A DNA stretch of 64,000 nucleotides from Zunongwangia pacifica (lineage in GTDB: Bacteria; Bacteroidota; Bacteroidia; Flavobacteriales; Flavobacteriaceae), in contig NZ_JAKHSK010000025.1 in NCBI RefSeq assembly GCF_023499215.1, positions 1 through 64,000 of the forward strand, written 5' to 3'. The translations under genes were made by a program, and so were the position numbers. This document shows, piece by piece, positions 63,081 to 64,000 of this stretch; position 1 is the first letter of the stretch; each line of letters begins with the position of its first letter. Below the pieces are notes generated by a model. That model saw only the letters and a list, made by a program, of their open reading frames with translations. It was not told the origin of the DNA and searched no databases.

Positions 63081-63410
63081 CTATAATTGATTTTTAATAT
63101 TGATTAGGCTAGTTTTTATTTTCTCTAATTTACGAACAATATCAAAATTGCTCAGTGTTTTTTGCTTTTCTTCTTTAAGATGGGTTTTAGCACCTTCCAG
63201 TGTAAATCCACGTTCTTTTACCAGATGATAAATAAGCTCGATGTTCTTAATATCTTCGGGAGTGAATTTACGGTTTCCTTTTGCATTTTTCTTCGGTTTG
63301 ATTACATCAAATTCTTTCTCCCAAAACCGAATTAAAGAAGTGTTTACCTTAAAGGCTCTGGCGACTTCACCAATGCTGTAATATCTTTTTTTAGGTAGTT
63401 CAACTTGCAT
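63081..63410 (-). CDS. MerR-family transcriptional regulator
   Basis: 109 residues. MerR HTH at about 9-75: KKRYYSIGEVARAFKVNTSL, IRFWEKEFDVIKPKKNAKGN and RKFTPEDIKNIELIYHLVKE. A short coiled coil follows, with no metal-binding Cys or effector domain, as in the small Bacteroidota MerR proteins that accompany the M23 peptidase and LemA. Its ATG overlaps the M23 stop by one base, so both are co-translated. Targets are unknown. Confidence 0.9.
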   Translation of the reverse strand: MQVELPKKRYYSIGEVARAFKVNTSLIRFWEKEFDVIKPKKNAKGNRKFTPEDIKNIELIYHLVKERGFTLEGAKTHLKEEKQKTLSNFDIVRKLEKIKTSLINIKNQL

Positions 63411-64000
63411 TAATCCAAAGATTGGTTTTCCTGTTGTGCTTTTTTCAGCACCTCGTCAAATTCTTCCGGAGAAAGATTTCCGTAGTAAAAATTTATAGGA
63501 TTAATATGCTCATCATCCTTAAAGATCTCGTAGTGCAAATGCGGGGCTTCAGATCTTCCTGTACTTCCTACAAAACCAATAATATCACCACGTTTTACTT
63601 TTTGCCCCTGCCGTACGTTGTATTTATACAAATGGGCATAAAGGCTTATATAACCATAACCATGATCTATACGTATGTGATTGCCGTAACCCGTACTGCG
63701 GTTATCGGCCCTAATCACCTTGCCGTCGCCACTGGCATAAACCGGTGTTCCTCTGGGAGCGGTAAAATCCATCCCAAAATGGAATTTCCTTACTTTGGTA
63801 AAGGGATCGGTTCTCCAGCCATAACCCGAGGCAATACGTGTAAGATCTTCATTTTTTACCGGTTGTATGGCCGGAATAGCTGCTAAAAGATCTTCTTTTT
63901 CTTTAGCCAGTTCGGCAATTTCATCTAAAGATTTGGATTGTACCACCAATTGCTTGGTAAGAATATCCATTCGCTTTGTGGTTTCTATAATCAATTTAGA
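63410..64000 (-). CDS. M23 metallopeptidase, partial at window end
   Basis: C-terminal 196 or so codons of a LytM/M23 peptidase; the frame stays open through 64000, and family members in Flavobacteriaceae are about 320 residues with an N-terminal membrane anchor and coiled coil, so the start lies outside. Visible parts: end of the coiled coil (KQLVVQSKSLDEIAELAKEK), GWRTDPFTKVRKFHFGMDFT with zinc ligands His and Asp, and GRSEAPHLHYEIF with the HxH motif. It cleaves peptidoglycan cross-links in the periplasm and helps shape the envelope. It is operonic with the MerR gene. Confidence 0.93.
   Translation of the reverse strand, partial: SKLIIETTKRMDILTKQLVVQSKSLDEIAELAKEKEDLLAAIPAIQPVKNEDLTRIASGYGWRTDPFTKVRKFHFGMDFTAPRGTPVYASGDGKVIRADNRSTGYGNHIRIDHGYGYISLYAHLYKYNVRQGQKVKRGDIIGFVGSTGRSEAPHLHYEIFKDDEHINPINFYYGNLSPEEFDEVLKKAQQENQSLD

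Overview
The window reads as a chromosome segment of a marine or soil Flavobacteriaceae bacterium (Bacteroidota), of the Gramella, Zunongwangia or Salegentibacter type. The signs are SusC/SusD outer-membrane pairs, a hybrid two-component system (HTCS) with a propeller sensor and AraC output, TANNTTTG-type -7 promoter boxes with little Shine-Dalgarno sequence, many short lipoprotein and Sec signal peptides, and AT-rich DNA with palindromic intergenic repeats. No rRNA, tRNA, CRISPR array, integrase or transposase gene was recognised. || Layout. 1-8.1 kb is an accessory, defence-like region. It holds a 5'-truncated AAA_13-type ATPase remnant, two small XRE regulators with twin operator-like sites, a SymE-like toxin, an AAA15 ATPase plus RloB (Toprim-like) pair with rloB broken by a one-base shift in an A9 run, an azoreductase, a zeta-toxin-like kinase with a small partner, and a RelE/HigA-type toxin-antitoxin pair. 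The last two modules sit between structured direct repeats. 8.1-10.2 kb holds a Crp/Fnr regulator, two GNAT acetyltransferases and a divergent MarR regulator. 10.9-29.4 kb is a xylan utilisation locus: SusC-SusD-SusC-SusD-lipoprotein-GH10 in the order of the conserved xusABCDE-xyn10C cluster, then a second GH10 and an HTCS. 29.5-32.6 kb carries an MtfA-like peptidase and an arsenic operon (DUF6428, ArsC, ACR3). 32.7-40.1 kb carries a small DUF4403-like protein, a Nudix-type regulator, a hypothetical protein, a GH31 plus glycogen branching enzyme pair, and a DeoR regulator. 40.3-45.0 kb is a glycerol operon (glpD, glpK, glpF and an outer-membrane protein). 45.2-64 kb is mostly housekeeping: peroxidase plus OhrR-like regulator, SpoU methyltransferase, M1 peptidase, SulP transporter, Era, a CPA1 antiporter, Der, an outer-membrane barrel protein, two TPM-domain proteins with LemA, a MerR regulator, and an M23 peptidase cut by the window end. 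|| How it works together. The xus transporters and GH10 lipoproteins would bind and cut xylan at the cell surface and import the oligosaccharides, with the HTCS as probable sensor. DeoR probably controls the divergent glycerol operon. The MarR regulator probably controls the divergent acetyltransferases. The points most worth a second look are the repeat-bounded toxin modules at 5-8 kb, the frameshifted RloB partner, the XRE-SymE twin-operator module, and a repeat that has become the N-terminal coding sequence of a TPM-domain protein near 62 kb.
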